DNA of 64,000 nucleotides from Parasediminibacterium sp046546515 (GCF_046546515.1 NZ_JBKHKJ010000006.1:62001-126000), one strand, 5' to 3'; counted from the stretch's first letter, positions 26,105 to 37,187 are shown. Numbers and translations: made by a program. The notes: a model not told the origin generated them from the letters alone.

Positions 26105-27046
26105 TTAAAGCGGTGTAACCGTATAGGTTGTTGAAAAAAATGCAGGTATATTGGGTTCTAATAACAACAACCCCAGCCCATTGTTAAAACAATCTGGCGC
26201 TCCGCTTAAATTCTCTATAGCAATGCTGTTCCTATGCGGCGGCGTATATATTTGTAAATAGGGATATGTGCTTGATGGCGAAATGCTTAGCTTCAATTTA
26301 TCGTTTGATAATATGCAAGCAGGTGCATCCGATGGTGTCAACTGAAAACAATTATCTAAAAAAATTCCTTTCAAACTTACCCCTTCTGCAAAACCTTCTT
26401 CTGGTTCCAAGTGGCCAGTGGGCAATAAAGTGTCATCAAAAACCACCCTGTTGCCACTACTAAATTGAAGTTTGCAACTGTCTATACTGCCCCCCAATGT
26501 AAAATATGGGTGCCAGCCCTGTGCATAAGGTATGGCAGTAGCATTTGCGTGCGTAACCGTGGTAGCCACGGTAAGCTTGTTGCCTGCTTCCAGTTTCCAG
26601 TTATGCACAATGGTATATGCAAAAGGGTAGCCCACATCTTCTTTGTTATAAGTGTAAGACAACTGCACAGCAGCATAAGTGTCGGTTGCTTCCGTTTTTT
26701 CAACCGTAAAAATAGCATCATACACCAACCCGTGTATGGCATGTGGCGGCAAGAAAAACTTTTCCACCTGATAGGCCGTATCGGCAAAATGGTACTTCCC
26801 TTCATTCATTCTGCACGTAAAAGGGCTAAGGAAAGCACTTTTAAAGGCAGGTGTCATTTCCTGCAAAGCCGCTTGCGGGCTTACAAAGCCATCTACTATA
26901 TTAAGGAATGTTTCAGCTGTTTTAATTTCAAAGCTGTTCAGCAATGCTCCAAACGAATATATCTCTGCCTTGCTATCAGCGGACGTATCGGCAAGGGTAA
27001 TAGTTGGGAATAATTGCGTGGTATTGATGTCTGCAAAAAAAGCCAT
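26105..27046 (-). CDS. Aldose 1-epimerase family protein
   Basis: 313 residues from the ATG at 27046 (MAFFADINTTQLF); a start at 27097 would add 17 residues with no family character. The fold is the galactose mutarotase type: AIHGLVYDAIF around the substrate-binding His, and a second His in GWHPYFTL, the pair used for acid-base catalysis. It converts alpha and beta anomers and so supplies alpha-galactose to GalK encoded next. It is more diverged than E. coli GalM and belongs to the YeaD/GalM-like group, so the sugar specificity is inferred from the galK linkage. Confidence 0.87.
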   Translation of the reverse strand: MAFFADINTTQLFPTITLADTSADSKAEIYSFGALLNSFEIKTAETFLNIVDGFVSPQAALQEMTPAFKSAFLSPFTCRMNEGKYHFADTAYQVEKFFLPPHAIHGLVYDAIFTVEKTEATDTYAAVQLSYTYNKEDVGYPFAYTIVHNWKLEAGNKLTVATTVTHANATAIPYAQGWHPYFTLGGSIDSCKLQFSSGNRVVFDDTLLPTGHLEPEEGFAEGVSLKGIFLDNCFQLTPSDAPACILSNDKLKLSISPSSTYPYLQIYTPPHRNSIAIENLSGAPDCFNNGLGLLLLEPNIPAFFSTTYTVTPL

Positions 27047-27294
27047 AATCCAATCAAGCGTTGTTGAAAGCGTTAAAGATAAATAATGTTGCAACAATTC
27101 ATTAAAATTGAAATTAAAAAAAACAATATATAGTATCAGAATTGCTTTTATTTGTTTTTTGGGATAGCAATTAATATTTACTACTCATTTATTAAGCCAA
27201 TATTCAGGACCCAGTGAGAAAACACCAATCAAATATTACATTTACTACCTAGCTTTCACTTTATAGTATTATTTCACCATTTATCCCATCGCCC

Positions 27295-28392
27295 ATGCGT
27301 CTTACCCGTTTTGAAATTTATAAATATTCAATCCCCATGGTGCCTTTTACCATCGCTACAGGCACCATGCACTTTGCACAGAACATATTGCTAAGGGTAC
27401 ATACAGATAGCGATATTACAGGCATTGGCGAGTGTTCGGCTTTTCCTATGATCGTGGGCGAAACACAGGGCACTTGCTATGAACTAGCAAAAGATTTTGC
27501 CCAAATTTGGAAAGGCAAAAACCCTTTGGACATCCCCGCTAGGATGAATGAGCTTCATGCGGCAGTAGCAGGCAACTATACCATCAAAAGTGCTTTCGAC
27601 ATGGCTTTGTACGATATTGCCGCAAAACAGGCTGGCCTGCCGCTATATGCCTTTTTAGGGGGCAGCAAGAAAGAAATCGAAAGCGACCTTACCATTGGCA
27701 TTGGCAGCCCCGAGGCAATGGCTGCAACGGCCGTGGAATTTGTTGCCAAAGGCGTGACGATGATAAAAGTAAAACTGGGCAAGCAACCCAACGAAGACAT
27801 CGAACGCATCAAGCAAATACGTGCAGCCATTGGCAATAGTGCAATACTGCGTATTGATGCCAACCAAGGCTGGAGTTACGACGAATCCTTACAAGCACTT
27901 ACTGGCCTTGCGCCATATAATATCCAGTTTTGCGAGCAGCCCATGCGCAAGTGGAACGATGGGCGGCTACCTAGCCTTTGTGCCTTGTCGCCCATCCCTA
28001 TCATGGCAGATGAAAGTGTTTTTACCCACCACGATGCTGAACGGATTATAGAAAACAAAGCAGCTGCATATATCAACATTAAGTTTTCCAAGGCCGGCGG
28101 CATACACGAATCGCTATTGATAAATGAAGTAGCAGCCAAAAACAATATCCCCTGTATGCTTGGCGGTATGTTAGAAAGCCGGGTTGCACTCACTGCCAAG
28201 GTGCATGTGGCCATGGCCTGCAGCAATATCCAGTTTTACGATTTAGACACCTGCTTGCTTGGGCATTTAGCCGACCCAGTTATTAGTGGCTGCACCTACA
28301 ACGGCATGAAGCTGGAAATTAGCGATGCCATTGGCATAGGTGCAGATGTAGATCCAGCTTATTTAAAAAATTTAGAGCAAATAGTGATTTAA
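27295..28392 (+). CDS. Dipeptide epimerase, enolase superfamily
   Basis: 365 residues. The muconate-lactonizing subgroup of the enolase superfamily is shown by the KxK base motif (IKVKLGK, K158/K160), metal ligands D188 (DANQGW), E214 (CEQP) and D239 (MADES), and the second catalytic lysine K263 in NIKFSKAGG. The overall features fit L-Ala-D/L-Glu-type dipeptide epimerases, which recycle murein peptides, but specificity within this group cannot be read from motifs. It is a single gene divergent from the epimerase-galK unit. Confidence 0.88.
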   Translation: MRLTRFEIYKYSIPMVPFTIATGTMHFAQNILLRVHTDSDITGIGECSAFPMIVGETQGTCYELAKDFAQIWKGKNPLDIPARMNELHAAVAGNYTIKSAFDMALYDIAAKQAGLPLYAFLGGSKKEIESDLTIGIGSPEAMAATAVEFVAKGVTMIKVKLGKQPNEDIERIKQIRAAIGNSAILRIDANQGWSYDESLQALTGLAPYNIQFCEQPMRKWNDGRLPSLCALSPIPIMADESVFTHHDAERIIENKAAAYINIKFSKAGGIHESLLINEVAAKNNIPCMLGGMLESRVALTAKVHVAMACSNIQFYDLDTCLLGHLADPVISGCTYNGMKLEISDAIGIGADVDPAYLKNLEQIVI

Positions 28393-28597
28393 AAACTACG
28401 CTACTACTTAGGTATTTTTATGCGGCAAAGACTAAGCTGGAAGGTAATATATATATATTGTTCACAAAGCATTGCCGAAAATTACCACTTTATACAAATC
28501 GCTAATTCAATATGAATGAAGTATTTGTGGTGAGTAGTTACAAAAAAAAGCAGCCACAATTTTGTGGCTGCTTCAAAAGGTAATCTATAAAAGGAGT
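28393..28597. other. Convergent spacer
   Basis: A short ATATATATATAT tract is near 28448, and the terminator for the giant minus-strand gene is at 28542-28573. No gene is seen. Confidence 0.5.
28542..28573 (-). terminator. Intrinsic terminator of the SdrD-repeat giant gene
   Basis: On the minus strand AAGCAGCCACAA pairs with TTGTGGCTGCTT (12 bp, two-base loop) and is followed by a run of eight Ts, about 25 bases after the stop codon. Confidence 0.88.
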
Positions 28598-31500
28598 TTA
28601 CTTGTTAGTAATCATAAACCTTTGTGTATTGTACTTAGCATCGTCTCCTTCGAGTGATATAAAGTATAAGCTACTTTTTACACCAGTATTTAACTGAACT
28701 GATACTTGGTTATTGCCTTTTAATGCATTTACAACCTTGGTACTAATTGTCCTTCCTGCAATGTCAACAATTTTAAGGCGAAGCGTAGCAGTTGTTGGGC
28801 TAACAAAACTTACCTTAAATGTACCATTGTTAGGGTTAGGCGTTATGCCTACTGTTTTCACTTGCAATGCCCTTTCTTCTACAATGTCTTCCTTGCTAAA
28901 GCTAAGGTTGTTTAGGCCGGTAGCAAAGCTGGTATTTTGGCCAGAAGGCACTTCTACCGAGAATACCACAGAAGTAATATCAGAAGCATCAATCACGGCA
29001 GGGCTGTTGCTATCGGTAGATTTAAACTCGCTCAAACCAATTTGATACCCTTTCCCATCTTCCAAGCCAGTAACAAGGTAGCTGTATTGCTTATCCCAGC
29101 CAGTAAGGCTTTGTTTGGTAAATGTAACCCTCAAGTTAAGCCCAGCAGTATTGCTGTTTGCAGTAAATTTAAATGATTTGTATGCACTTAAATCTTGCGC
29201 TGCACCACCACCTCTTAAAAATTTGTAGATAGATACATAATTTGACGTGGTAGCTTGTACCTGTACATTCCTTAGCAAAGAATATTCAGCGGCATTGTAC
29301 TGCCTAGATTGGTCGTTTGCAACAGTGAAACTAGATACATTTGTTTTTGCAGCGTCATAGCTATTGCCCCAGATACCATCTGCCATGTAAACCAAATCTT
29401 GCAATTTGTTGTTCATATACATTTTAACATCTGCTTGGTAGTTATCGCTAACTGGTATGTTTATTACAGATGAAGCATTTGCAGGCACCGTGAATGGAAC
29501 CACCCTTACCACTGGCTTGCTGTTTTCATTGGCACTTTCAGTCATTTCAAAATAACCAGAAGTATAGGCTGTCTTGTTATTCACAGTCAGGCTAAGGTTT
29601 GTTGCCTTCCTTGTGCCAGCAGAAACATAAGCACTTGGCAAATCATAAGCACTTGCAAACTGCTGCAAAGGCTGTTGTGCTTGTAGCCTGCTTAGTACTT
29701 CTGTAACCATGGTAGTTACGTTAGCAGGGGAGGCAGCCCACAATTGATAGTTTACCAATGTGTCTTCGCCAATATAATCCTGCGTCATCCAGTTGCTTTG
29801 TATAGAATAACTAGCCCTTGCTGCTTTTTTACCTGCGGAGAAGCTGATGGCATATTCTGTGCTACCATCTTCTTGTTTCAAGGTATAGCGTACAAACGTA
29901 TATGATTGTATTTGTACTGTTTCTACTTTCAACAATTGTGCACCACGCAACCTATCACAGATTGGTTTAGTGTGGGTATAAACGCCGCCCAATGTCTTGG
30001 TTGCAAAAGCAACTGCTTTGTTTACATTGTCTAGCGTAAAGTCAACCGCACGCACATCAATCGCATTGGTGAATGTTTCCAAATCGGTTACAGCCGCTGT
30101 TTGGTCGTACTGAGTATAAGAAGCATCTACTTGGTAAGGCATGATGGCTGCCAAAGAACTTGTATTTGTTACGCCAGCAGTAGCTATTGTACCTCTTGTA
30201 GGAGCGGCAATCAATGTAGCTTTTGAGTATTCAGCAAGGCCATTGTTGCCTTTTTTGTACATGCCATAGTTACGTTTGCCTATCACATCACCCAAGCTTT
30301 TACTTTCTACACCACCTCCAGCACCAGAACTAACTGAGCAAGAATAGATGTATAGTTGCTGCGTAATACTGTCTTTGCAAGTGCCATTAGATACTACCAA
30401 TTTCACATTATAAGTATTTGCTACAGTAAATATTGTGTCGGCAGGGGTAGCAGATGTAGAAACTAATACACCATCAAAGTACCAAGCATATGTTGTAGCA
30501 CCTACACTACTATTGGTAAAGCTTGCTTTGTTGTTGCTTAAACAAGGGCTGTTGGCAACCGTTGTTGTAGTATAAGCAAAAGCAGCAGTAGGGCAAGATG
30601 GTACACTAATAGGATTAGTAACAATTGTTTTAGAGATTGTATCGCTACAACCAGATGCACTTGTTGCCACCAATGTTATGGTATAAGTACCCGGTGCATA
30701 GTAGATAGGGCCTGGGTTAACTAAAGTCGATGTAGTACCGTTTCCTAAATTCCAGCTATAAGATGTTGCACCAGCACTTGTGCTTACGAATGTATAGCCA
30801 TTGCCTGTACCTGTATTTGCACTAAGGTTAAACGAAGCAACTGGTTTAGCCACTACATGTATCTGAACTGTAGATGCATGTGCTTCGCAACCCCTTGTGT
30901 CTTTTACAATCAATGTTACATCATGGTCACCTGCTGTTAAGTAAGTGTGTGTAGCATTTTGTGTGTAACCATACGTACCATCGTTGAAATCCCACAGGTA
31001 AGTGTATGGAGCCGTACCACCAGAGAAATTACCAGTGAACACATAGCTGTTACCAGAAAAACATTGTGTCAATTGGTTAACACCAATGCTTGCTGTCATA
31101 TTACAAACCGGAGGTGTTACGTTTACATAACCTGCATCAATGGTTGGGTTGTTGATATCCAACGCATCGGTTGTGCTTGCTGTATTGATAACTACAGTTG
31201 GTGTGATACCAGTTGTAGCATTTGCATCGCTATTGTTATCTGTTTTAATAGCTGGGTTTTGCAAAGTGATATTACCGCCCCACATGGTTGTAGGGAAATG
31301 AACTTGGTATTCACCGCTGTTCAAATTAGGGAAACTATAATATCCTGGGTTGGTGCCATTGTACCCAGTTAAAGTACTAGCTACCAATACAAATGTGCCT
31401 GAAGCATTTTTTTCGTACAACTGAACAGGAACGTTGTTCATCCCGTTGGTGGTAGATTCGTTGTTGATGCCATCACCATTGGTATCTTGCCATACATAGT

Positions 31501-34500
31501 TGCCTAGGCTACCTATGTTTGTCCTGTAACCAGCATCTATAGTTGGGTTATCCCTATCCAAACCGCCCAATATTGGGTTGATGGTTACTACATTGCTAAA
31601 TCCTGTTGCTTTAATAGCATCGTTGTTACCATCTATTTGTGTACCAGCAATTATTACATCGCTTATTGGATAGTTACCAATATGTGTAGGGAACTGTACT
31701 TTATAGTTTGCACCTTGTAAATAAGGGAAATTATAATAACCCGGCCTCCCTAATGTATCGTTGGCAGTAATTGTGCTATCAAATTTGGCATAAGAGCCAG
31801 AACCTGGAGCTGTTTCTTTATACAAATAAACTTTGATACCGTTGATACCATCACTATCCGCTTCGTTTTGCAAACCATCGTTATTGTGATCGTACCATAC
31901 ATAATTACCTAAGCTGCCCAATGGTTTGTAACCCGCATCAATGGTTGGGTTATTTACATCCAAAGGATTGCTGCTATAAGTAATGATTGGGGTGATTGGG
32001 CTAAAGCCTGTGTTTACATCCGCGTCGCTGTTACCATCTGTTTGTGCAGTGGTAGTAGCTACTGTTAATGGTGTACCGTTCACTTTCACAGGGAAAGATA
32101 CTTTGTAGTTACCCGTTAACAAATCAGGGAAGTTGTAATAACCAGGGTTGCCAGAAGCATTGTTTGCAGTAACCGCAGAGTCAACTACAGCATAAGTTCC
32201 AGAACCATTGTCTTTGTACAAATACACTTTCACGCCGTTTATACCATTTGCAGCCAATTCATTTTGCTTGCCATCAATGTTGCCATCATACCAAACATAG
32301 TTACCAAGGCTACCAATATTGGTCCTATAACCAGCATCAATTGTTGGGTTGTTTACATCCAATGCAGTAACACTAGATGTATTGATGTTTACAATACCGC
32401 TAAAGCCAGTTGCTTTGTCAGCATCGTTGTTGCCATCTGTTTGAGGAGCAGCATTTGTTACATCGCTTAGTGGGTAGTTACCTACTTTGGTAGGGAACAA
32501 CACTTTGTAGTTACCATCGTGCAAACCTGGGAAGTTGTAGTAACCTGGCTTGCTTGAAGCATCGTTTGCTGTAACAGTGCTATCGAAAACAGTATATGTA
32601 CCTGGTGTAGTTTCTTTATACAAGTAAACTTTTACACCGTTCACACCATTGCTGGCTGGCTCATCTTGTAAACCGTTGTTGTTATCGTCGTACCAAACAT
32701 AGTTGCCAAGGCTACCAATATTTGTTTTGTAACCAGCATCTATTGTTGGGTTGTCTTTATCTAAACCACCGTTACCAGCAGTAATAGTAGCTATTGCGCT
32801 AAAGCCAGTTGCTTGGTTAGCATCGTTGTTACCATCTGTTTTTACAGTAGCAACGTTTACATCGCTAATTGGATAGTTACCTACTGCAGTTGGGAACAAC
32901 ACTTTGTAGTTACCATTGTACAGGTTAGGGAAGTTATAGTAACCAGGATTGCTTGAAGCGTCATTTGCAGTAACAGTGCTATCTACTTTTACATAGTTAC
33001 CAGCTGTCAATTCTTTGTACAAATAAACTTTTACGCCATTTATACCAAAGCTAGCCGCTTCGTCTTGTAAACCATTGTCATTTACATCGTACCATACATA
33101 GTTGCCTAAGCTACCCAATAAGTGGTAACCAGCATCTATTGTAGGGTTTACCCTGTTTAATCCTGAACTTAACAAGTTCATGGCAATTACCGGGCTAAAG
33201 CCTGTAACAGTATCAGCATCGCTGTTGCCATCTGTTTTAATGGTAGTTGTTTGCGTAGTTACAACTTCGTTGCCAATTGTAGTTGGGAACAATACTTTGT
33301 AATTAGCACTTTGATCAAGGTTAAAATTATAATAGCCAGGGTTGCTGCCCTTATTAGCTGTAACAGTAGAATCTTTTAGAACGTAAGGACCAGCTGCGCC
33401 ACCTTGCTGCTCATACAAATATACTTTTACGCCATTGATACCTTGGCTGGCAGCTTCATTTTGAAGGCCATCTTGGTTAATATCGTGCCATACATAGTTA
33501 CCCAAAGAACCTGTAGGGTAAAAACCAGCATCTATAGTAGTATTGTCTTTATCCTGACCAGTACCAGAAGCATTGATGGTAACTACTTCACTCAAACCTG
33601 TTGTAACATCAGCATCAGAATTGAAATCTGTTTGTTGCGTTTGGGTAACAGTAGGCGTTATTTTATAGTGGCTATAATTGGTAGGGAACTGAACATAGTA
33701 TTTGCCAGAAGGTATTTCTACAAATTTATAGTAGCCTGGGTTACCGCTCCAATCGTTCGATGTAACGCTTGAATCCAATAACACATCATCGCCACCACCA
33801 ATTACACCATCAGCACCAGCACCGTATAGGTAAACTTTTACACCATTCAAGCCAAGGCTTGCTGGTTCGTCTTGCAAACCATTTTTATTAGTATCCAACC
33901 AAGCATAGTTACCTATAGATCCCAATACAGGTGTACAATTGGTAGTCATACCTACTTTGTTTGGCACAGCAGGCAGCAATTGTTGGCCATTATCGGCACG
34001 GCTTACTTGATACTTGATAGAGTTATTCATCAACAAACCTGCTGGAACACCAACTGGTGCACGCATAGGCCATGATAAGGTAATACTATCCAACACTGGC
34101 AAATCAGCAGACCTTGTAATTTTAATAGCCCTTACAGTAGTAATGTCAACTGGAGGCGTTGTTGACCAACTTGGCGTGTTGCAACCTCCTGGATTGGTAG
34201 CTGGCGAAAAGTCGCTGTAACAAGGGTTGGTAACAGTAGTATAATAAACAGTTGTAGAAGCATCGCTTGTAGTAATTGGGCCAGTAAGGTTTGCATACCA
34301 TTGGCTACCACGGTAGTCGCTAATGAAAGGGAACACATCTACCAATACTAAATTCTTAGCTACTACATTACCCAAATTTTTAAGGGTAATTTTATAATCA
34401 ACCGGGCCACCTTCTTGTGCAATGGCCACTGTAGGATAGTAAACAATAGTTGGGTCGCAACCACTTTGTCCTTTATAAGCCCTTAATGCTACTGCGCTGA

Positions 34501-36511
34501 TAATATTGATATTAACAGGATCAGTAATTGTAGTAAACAAGGCATTATTACTAGTCAAAGTAAACCTATTAGGAATAGTTTGAGGCAATGTACCTGGTGT
34601 TATAACTGCATTGAAATTAACATAGTAATCTTTACCAGGGGTTAATGTACCCAAGTTATACGTAAGCACTGTTTTACCACCAACTGTTGAAACAACAGGT
34701 GTGATTGCAGCAGCACTACCACCACCTACCGTGTAGGTAGAAGAACCTGGTACATAGTTTAATTTAGTATCCAATGTATCAGAAACAACTACAGTAGTTG
34801 CTGCATCATTACCACCCAAGTAAGTATGGAATTGGTAACCTACAGTATCGCTTGCTTTAAAGTTGTTGTCTGAATTAGTGATAGATTTATAGCTATCGTG
34901 GAAAGCAGGTTGTGCAAAAATAATTTCTGCACTGTCAGAACAAGCTGAGTAGCTAGTTTGTACACCGTTGTAAGAATAAGTACCAGTAGAAATATTGTGT
35001 ACTACTGTACCGTCATCACCTATTGCACTTGCAGGGTTATAAGTTCCCTCAACAATAGGTGTACCATCTTTTGCACCTGTAGCAGCAGTACGGCTATCAC
35101 CGCAATAGCTTAGGTCTTCATAACCACCAATTGGCAAGTTACCTGTTACTTGAAAACTTACCTGGGTCAGGTATTCCCCAGCAGCCAAAGAAGGTGTGTG
35201 GTCTACCGGAGTAATGCCATTTGCAATATCCAAAGATTGATAAGTACCTAAAGTAGTGAATGAAGGATTTAAGTTAGTAGCATATTTTACTAAGATTGTT
35301 GCAGGAGCAGCAGAATCAAAACCATCGTGTACAGGGTTTACCTTGATGGTATTCATGTTGATGCTCTTGTCAATCGTATAAGTAAGGTCAACTTCGTCTA
35401 AAGAAGTATTACCTGCATTGTACCAACCATTGCTAAACCGGTTACAATTTGTACCAGCTAAGATATGATGGTCTAACCAATAAGCTGTAGCAGCAGTAAT
35501 ACCGCCACCATTACAATTGGCTTGTGCAGCAGGAGCTGAAAGGGCAAAACATGTATTTCCAGAAGCGGAAGTAGAACCGTAAGTACCAATACCTGGTAAA
35601 ACAGGGATACTGCCACTTAAATTACCATAGTTACATACGTTTTGACCAAGAGAAAAAGTTGGCGAAGGATATTTTACGCTTACAAATGCCGAAGAACCAT
35701 ATCCTGAAAGTGAAGTGCCAGCAGGCCAAGTCCATGTTACAGTATTATCTGTTGCATTGTAAACCGGAGCATTAGAACCGCTGAATGGGGTTGCTTGTGC
35801 AAAAATAGCACCAGCAGGCAAGGTGTCAATAAATATAGGGTCGCTTAAATTAAGGCTTCCGCTGCTTGCATTGTTTGAATTGATGTTCAAGGTATATATA
35901 GCCAAATCGTTAATGGCACCTCCAGCTTTCAAGCTTTTGCCTACAGTGTAGTGGTTAGCTGCAATAGCAGTTACATGTGTAGTATCAAAAACTGGCCCTA
36001 AAGGATGGTTACCTGCATCAACAAAATTGTCCCCATTCATAGAGGCAACAATAATTGGGTCATATCCATTAGGGGTAGTACCGTTAATGTACTTAAACTT
36101 AATCTGTACCTGCCCAGTACTACCCGCTGGCAAAGGATTTACAAAAGTAATTTTAATGGAATTGGTAGCCGCCGTGTAAGTAACAGAAGCTACTTGGCTT
36201 TCGTCGTAAGCTACTGAATTAGCAAACGGGCTAATTACATAAGGTACTAAGTTTTGTGGAAGTGCCAAAGTCGCTACCACATTTTGCCCATTGCTTGTAA
36301 AGCTGGAGCATGCATAATTTACAGTGTCGATAAATTGATCGCCCGTATTTATAGTTGGCGTGTTTACTCCTTGGTGAATAGCCAAAGTTACCTGTGCTGA
36401 ACCAGCAGTGGCTATCAACAAAAAAGCCGCTGCTAGGAGCGTTTTCACATTCAGTAAGAATGATACTGATTTACGGCAGAAATCGTTGGTGAAAGTAGAA
36501 ATGTTTAACAC
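28598..36511 (-). CDS. Giant T9SS surface protein with SdrD-type and PKD repeats
   Basis: 2637 residues; the start appears to be a GTG at 36511, with a signal peptide ending ATAGSAQ (about residue 40). An isopeptide/DUF11-like adhesive region (about 550-850) precedes seven SdrD_B-type repeats near residues 864, 1000, 1132, 1263, 1398, 1532 and 1663, each starting GSLGNYVWYD and carrying a calcium-loop-like DxNxDGxxxE. PKD domains follow at about 1800-1880 and 1890-1960 (WDFNDGTYGYTQNATHTY). A long module of unknown type (about 2080-2540) comes before a T9SS sorting domain (ITPNPNNGTFKVSF). It is likely a stalk-like adhesin. A small secreted protein gene lies 36 bases upstream in the same unit. 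Confidence 0.92.
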   Translation of the reverse strand: MLNISTFTNDFCRKSVSFLLNVKTLLAAAFLLIATAGSAQVTLAIHQGVNTPTINTGDQFIDTVNYACSSFTSNGQNVVATLALPQNLVPYVISPFANSVAYDESQVASVTYTAATNSIKITFVNPLPAGSTGQVQIKFKYINGTTPNGYDPIIVASMNGDNFVDAGNHPLGPVFDTTHVTAIAANHYTVGKSLKAGGAINDLAIYTLNINSNNASSGSLNLSDPIFIDTLPAGAIFAQATPFSGSNAPVYNATDNTVTWTWPAGTSLSGYGSSAFVSVKYPSPTFSLGQNVCNYGNLSGSIPVLPGIGTYGSTSASGNTCFALSAPAAQANCNGGGITAATAYWLDHHILAGTNCNRFSNGWYNAGNTSLDEVDLTYTIDKSINMNTIKVNPVHDGFDSAAPATILVKYATNLNPSFTTLGTYQSLDIANGITPVDHTPSLAAGEYLTQVSFQVTGNLPIGGYEDLSYCGDSRTAATGAKDGTPIVEGTYNPASAIGDDGTVVHNISTGTYSYNGVQTSYSACSDSAEIIFAQPAFHDSYKSITNSDNNFKASDTVGYQFHTYLGGNDAATTVVVSDTLDTKLNYVPGSSTYTVGGGSAAAITPVVSTVGGKTVLTYNLGTLTPGKDYYVNFNAVITPGTLPQTIPNRFTLTSNNALFTTITDPVNINIISAVALRAYKGQSGCDPTIVYYPTVAIAQEGGPVDYKITLKNLGNVVAKNLVLVDVFPFISDYRGSQWYANLTGPITTSDASTTVYYTTVTNPCYSDFSPATNPGGCNTPSWSTTPPVDITTVRAIKITRSADLPVLDSITLSWPMRAPVGVPAGLLMNNSIKYQVSRADNGQQLLPAVPNKVGMTTNCTPVLGSIGNYAWLDTNKNGLQDEPASLGLNGVKVYLYGAGADGVIGGGDDVLLDSSVTSNDWSGNPGYYKFVEIPSGKYYVQFPTNYSHYKITPTVTQTQQTDFNSDADVTTGLSEVVTINASGTGQDKDNTTIDAGFYPTGSLGNYVWHDINQDGLQNEAASQGINGVKVYLYEQQGGAAGPYVLKDSTVTANKGSNPGYYNFNLDQSANYKVLFPTTIGNEVVTTQTTTIKTDGNSDADTVTGFSPVIAMNLLSSGLNRVNPTIDAGYHLLGSLGNYVWYDVNDNGLQDEAASFGINGVKVYLYKELTAGNYVKVDSTVTANDASSNPGYYNFPNLYNGNYKVLFPTAVGNYPISDVNVATVKTDGNNDANQATGFSAIATITAGNGGLDKDNPTIDAGYKTNIGSLGNYVWYDDNNNGLQDEPASNGVNGVKVYLYKETTPGTYTVFDSTVTANDASSKPGYYNFPGLHDGNYKVLFPTKVGNYPLSDVTNAAPQTDGNNDADKATGFSGIVNINTSSVTALDVNNPTIDAGYRTNIGSLGNYVWYDGNIDGKQNELAANGINGVKVYLYKDNGSGTYAVVDSAVTANNASGNPGYYNFPDLLTGNYKVSFPVKVNGTPLTVATTTAQTDGNSDADVNTGFSPITPIITYSSNPLDVNNPTIDAGYKPLGSLGNYVWYDHNNDGLQNEADSDGINGIKVYLYKETAPGSGSYAKFDSTITANDTLGRPGYYNFPYLQGANYKVQFPTHIGNYPISDVIIAGTQIDGNNDAIKATGFSNVVTINPILGGLDRDNPTIDAGYRTNIGSLGNYVWQDTNGDGINNESTTNGMNNVPVQLYEKNASGTFVLVASTLTGYNGTNPGYYSFPNLNSGEYQVHFPTTMWGGNITLQNPAIKTDNNSDANATTGITPTVVINTASTTDALDINNPTIDAGYVNVTPPVCNMTASIGVNQLTQCFSGNSYVFTGNFSGGTAPYTYLWDFNDGTYGYTQNATHTYLTAGDHDVTLIVKDTRGCEAHASTVQIHVVAKPVASFNLSANTGTGNGYTFVSTSAGATSYSWNLGNGTTSTLVNPGPIYYAPGTYTITLVATSASGCSDTISKTIVTNPISVPSCPTAAFAYTTTTVANSPCLSNNKASFTNSSVGATTYAWYFDGVLVSTSATPADTIFTVANTYNVKLVVSNGTCKDSITQQLYIYSCSVSSGAGGGVESKSLGDVIGKRNYGMYKKGNNGLAEYSKATLIAAPTRGTIATAGVTNTSSLAAIMPYQVDASYTQYDQTAAVTDLETFTNAIDVRAVDFTLDNVNKAVAFATKTLGGVYTHTKPICDRLRGAQLLKVETVQIQSYTFVRYTLKQEDGSTEYAISFSAGKKAARASYSIQSNWMTQDYIGEDTLVNYQLWAASPANVTTMVTEVLSRLQAQQPLQQFASAYDLPSAYVSAGTRKATNLSLTVNNKTAYTSGYFEMTESANENSKPVVRVVPFTVPANASSVINIPVSDNYQADVKMYMNNKLQDLVYMADGIWGNSYDAAKTNVSSFTVANDQSRQYNAAEYSLLRNVQVQATTSNYVSIYKFLRGGGAAQDLSAYKSFKFTANSNTAGLNLRVTFTKQSLTGWDKQYSYLVTGLEDGKGYQIGLSEFKSTDSNSPAVIDASDITSVVFSVEVPSGQNTSFATGLNNLSFSKEDIVEERALQVKTVGITPNPNNGTFKVSFVSPTTATLRLKIVDIAGRTISTKVVNALKGNNQVSVQLNTGVKSSLYFISLEGDDAKYNTQRFMITNK

Positions 36512-36547
36512 GTGCTGTTTATTTAAAGTTGTATGATATGGGGTTTA

Positions 36548-36937
36548 CTAATTGCTATTTTTAACGGTGCAGAACTGTACTTCGCCAAATTTGTTGATAC
36601 CTATCACTAATTTAGAAGACTCATCATTCTTTAAGTTATATTCCAACAAAGTTTGTTGTATTCTTTTATCTGGCTCACCTAATAGTGCCACAACTTCAGA
36701 TATAGTCGTTGTTTTAGCACCCATTCTTGTACTAGCAAGCACATCAGCACTTGCATCTTTCACACGGATAAGGCTTTGCAATTGTTTGTAAGTTGCTAAG
36801 CGGTCTTTTCCTTTTTGAGATTGGAAAAGCGAACTGTTCGCCTTGTCCTTGTCAGACAAACTAATTTTTGCTGTTTGTGCATTGGCATGTGTTGCTATGC
36901 AAACAATAAGAAACAAAACGTAAACAAGATACTTCAT
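36548..36937 (-). CDS. Small secreted protein with BamE/SmpA-like ending
   Basis: 129 residues from the ATG at 36937 (MKYLVYVLFLIVCIATHANA, a signal peptide cut after ANA); the frame runs further upstream without adding family character. The C-terminal part (TTISEVVALLGEPDKR then LLEYNL) recalls the two-helix, three-strand SmpA/OmlA/BamE fold, in which a G-EPD turn is conserved. There is no lipobox, so it is probably periplasmic. It is the first gene of a unit with the giant SdrD-repeat protein, 36 bases downstream; a role in that protein's folding or export is only a guess. Confidence 0.7.
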   Translation of the reverse strand: MKYLVYVLFLIVCIATHANAQTAKISLSDKDKANSSLFQSQKGKDRLATYKQLQSLIRVKDASADVLASTRMGAKTTTISEVVALLGEPDKRIQQTLLEYNLKNDESSKLVIGINKFGEVQFCTVKNSN

Positions 36938-37187
36938 ATATGACCGTTTTATGTTATTAACAAATGTGAACAATATTTAAAAATGTCGACGAATATACAC
37001 AACCTATTTCATTTATATATAAAAAACCTTAAATTAACCATCGGAAACGATTGCAATTCAATGTGTTTTATGCTTTTTTAAGTACGATGCCAATACTTAT
37101 AAACGTTTAAAACTTTGATTTATTGCTTTTGCTATAGTTTTTTTAACCTTATACAAAAAAATAATCCTAAACCATGCCACAAAAATG

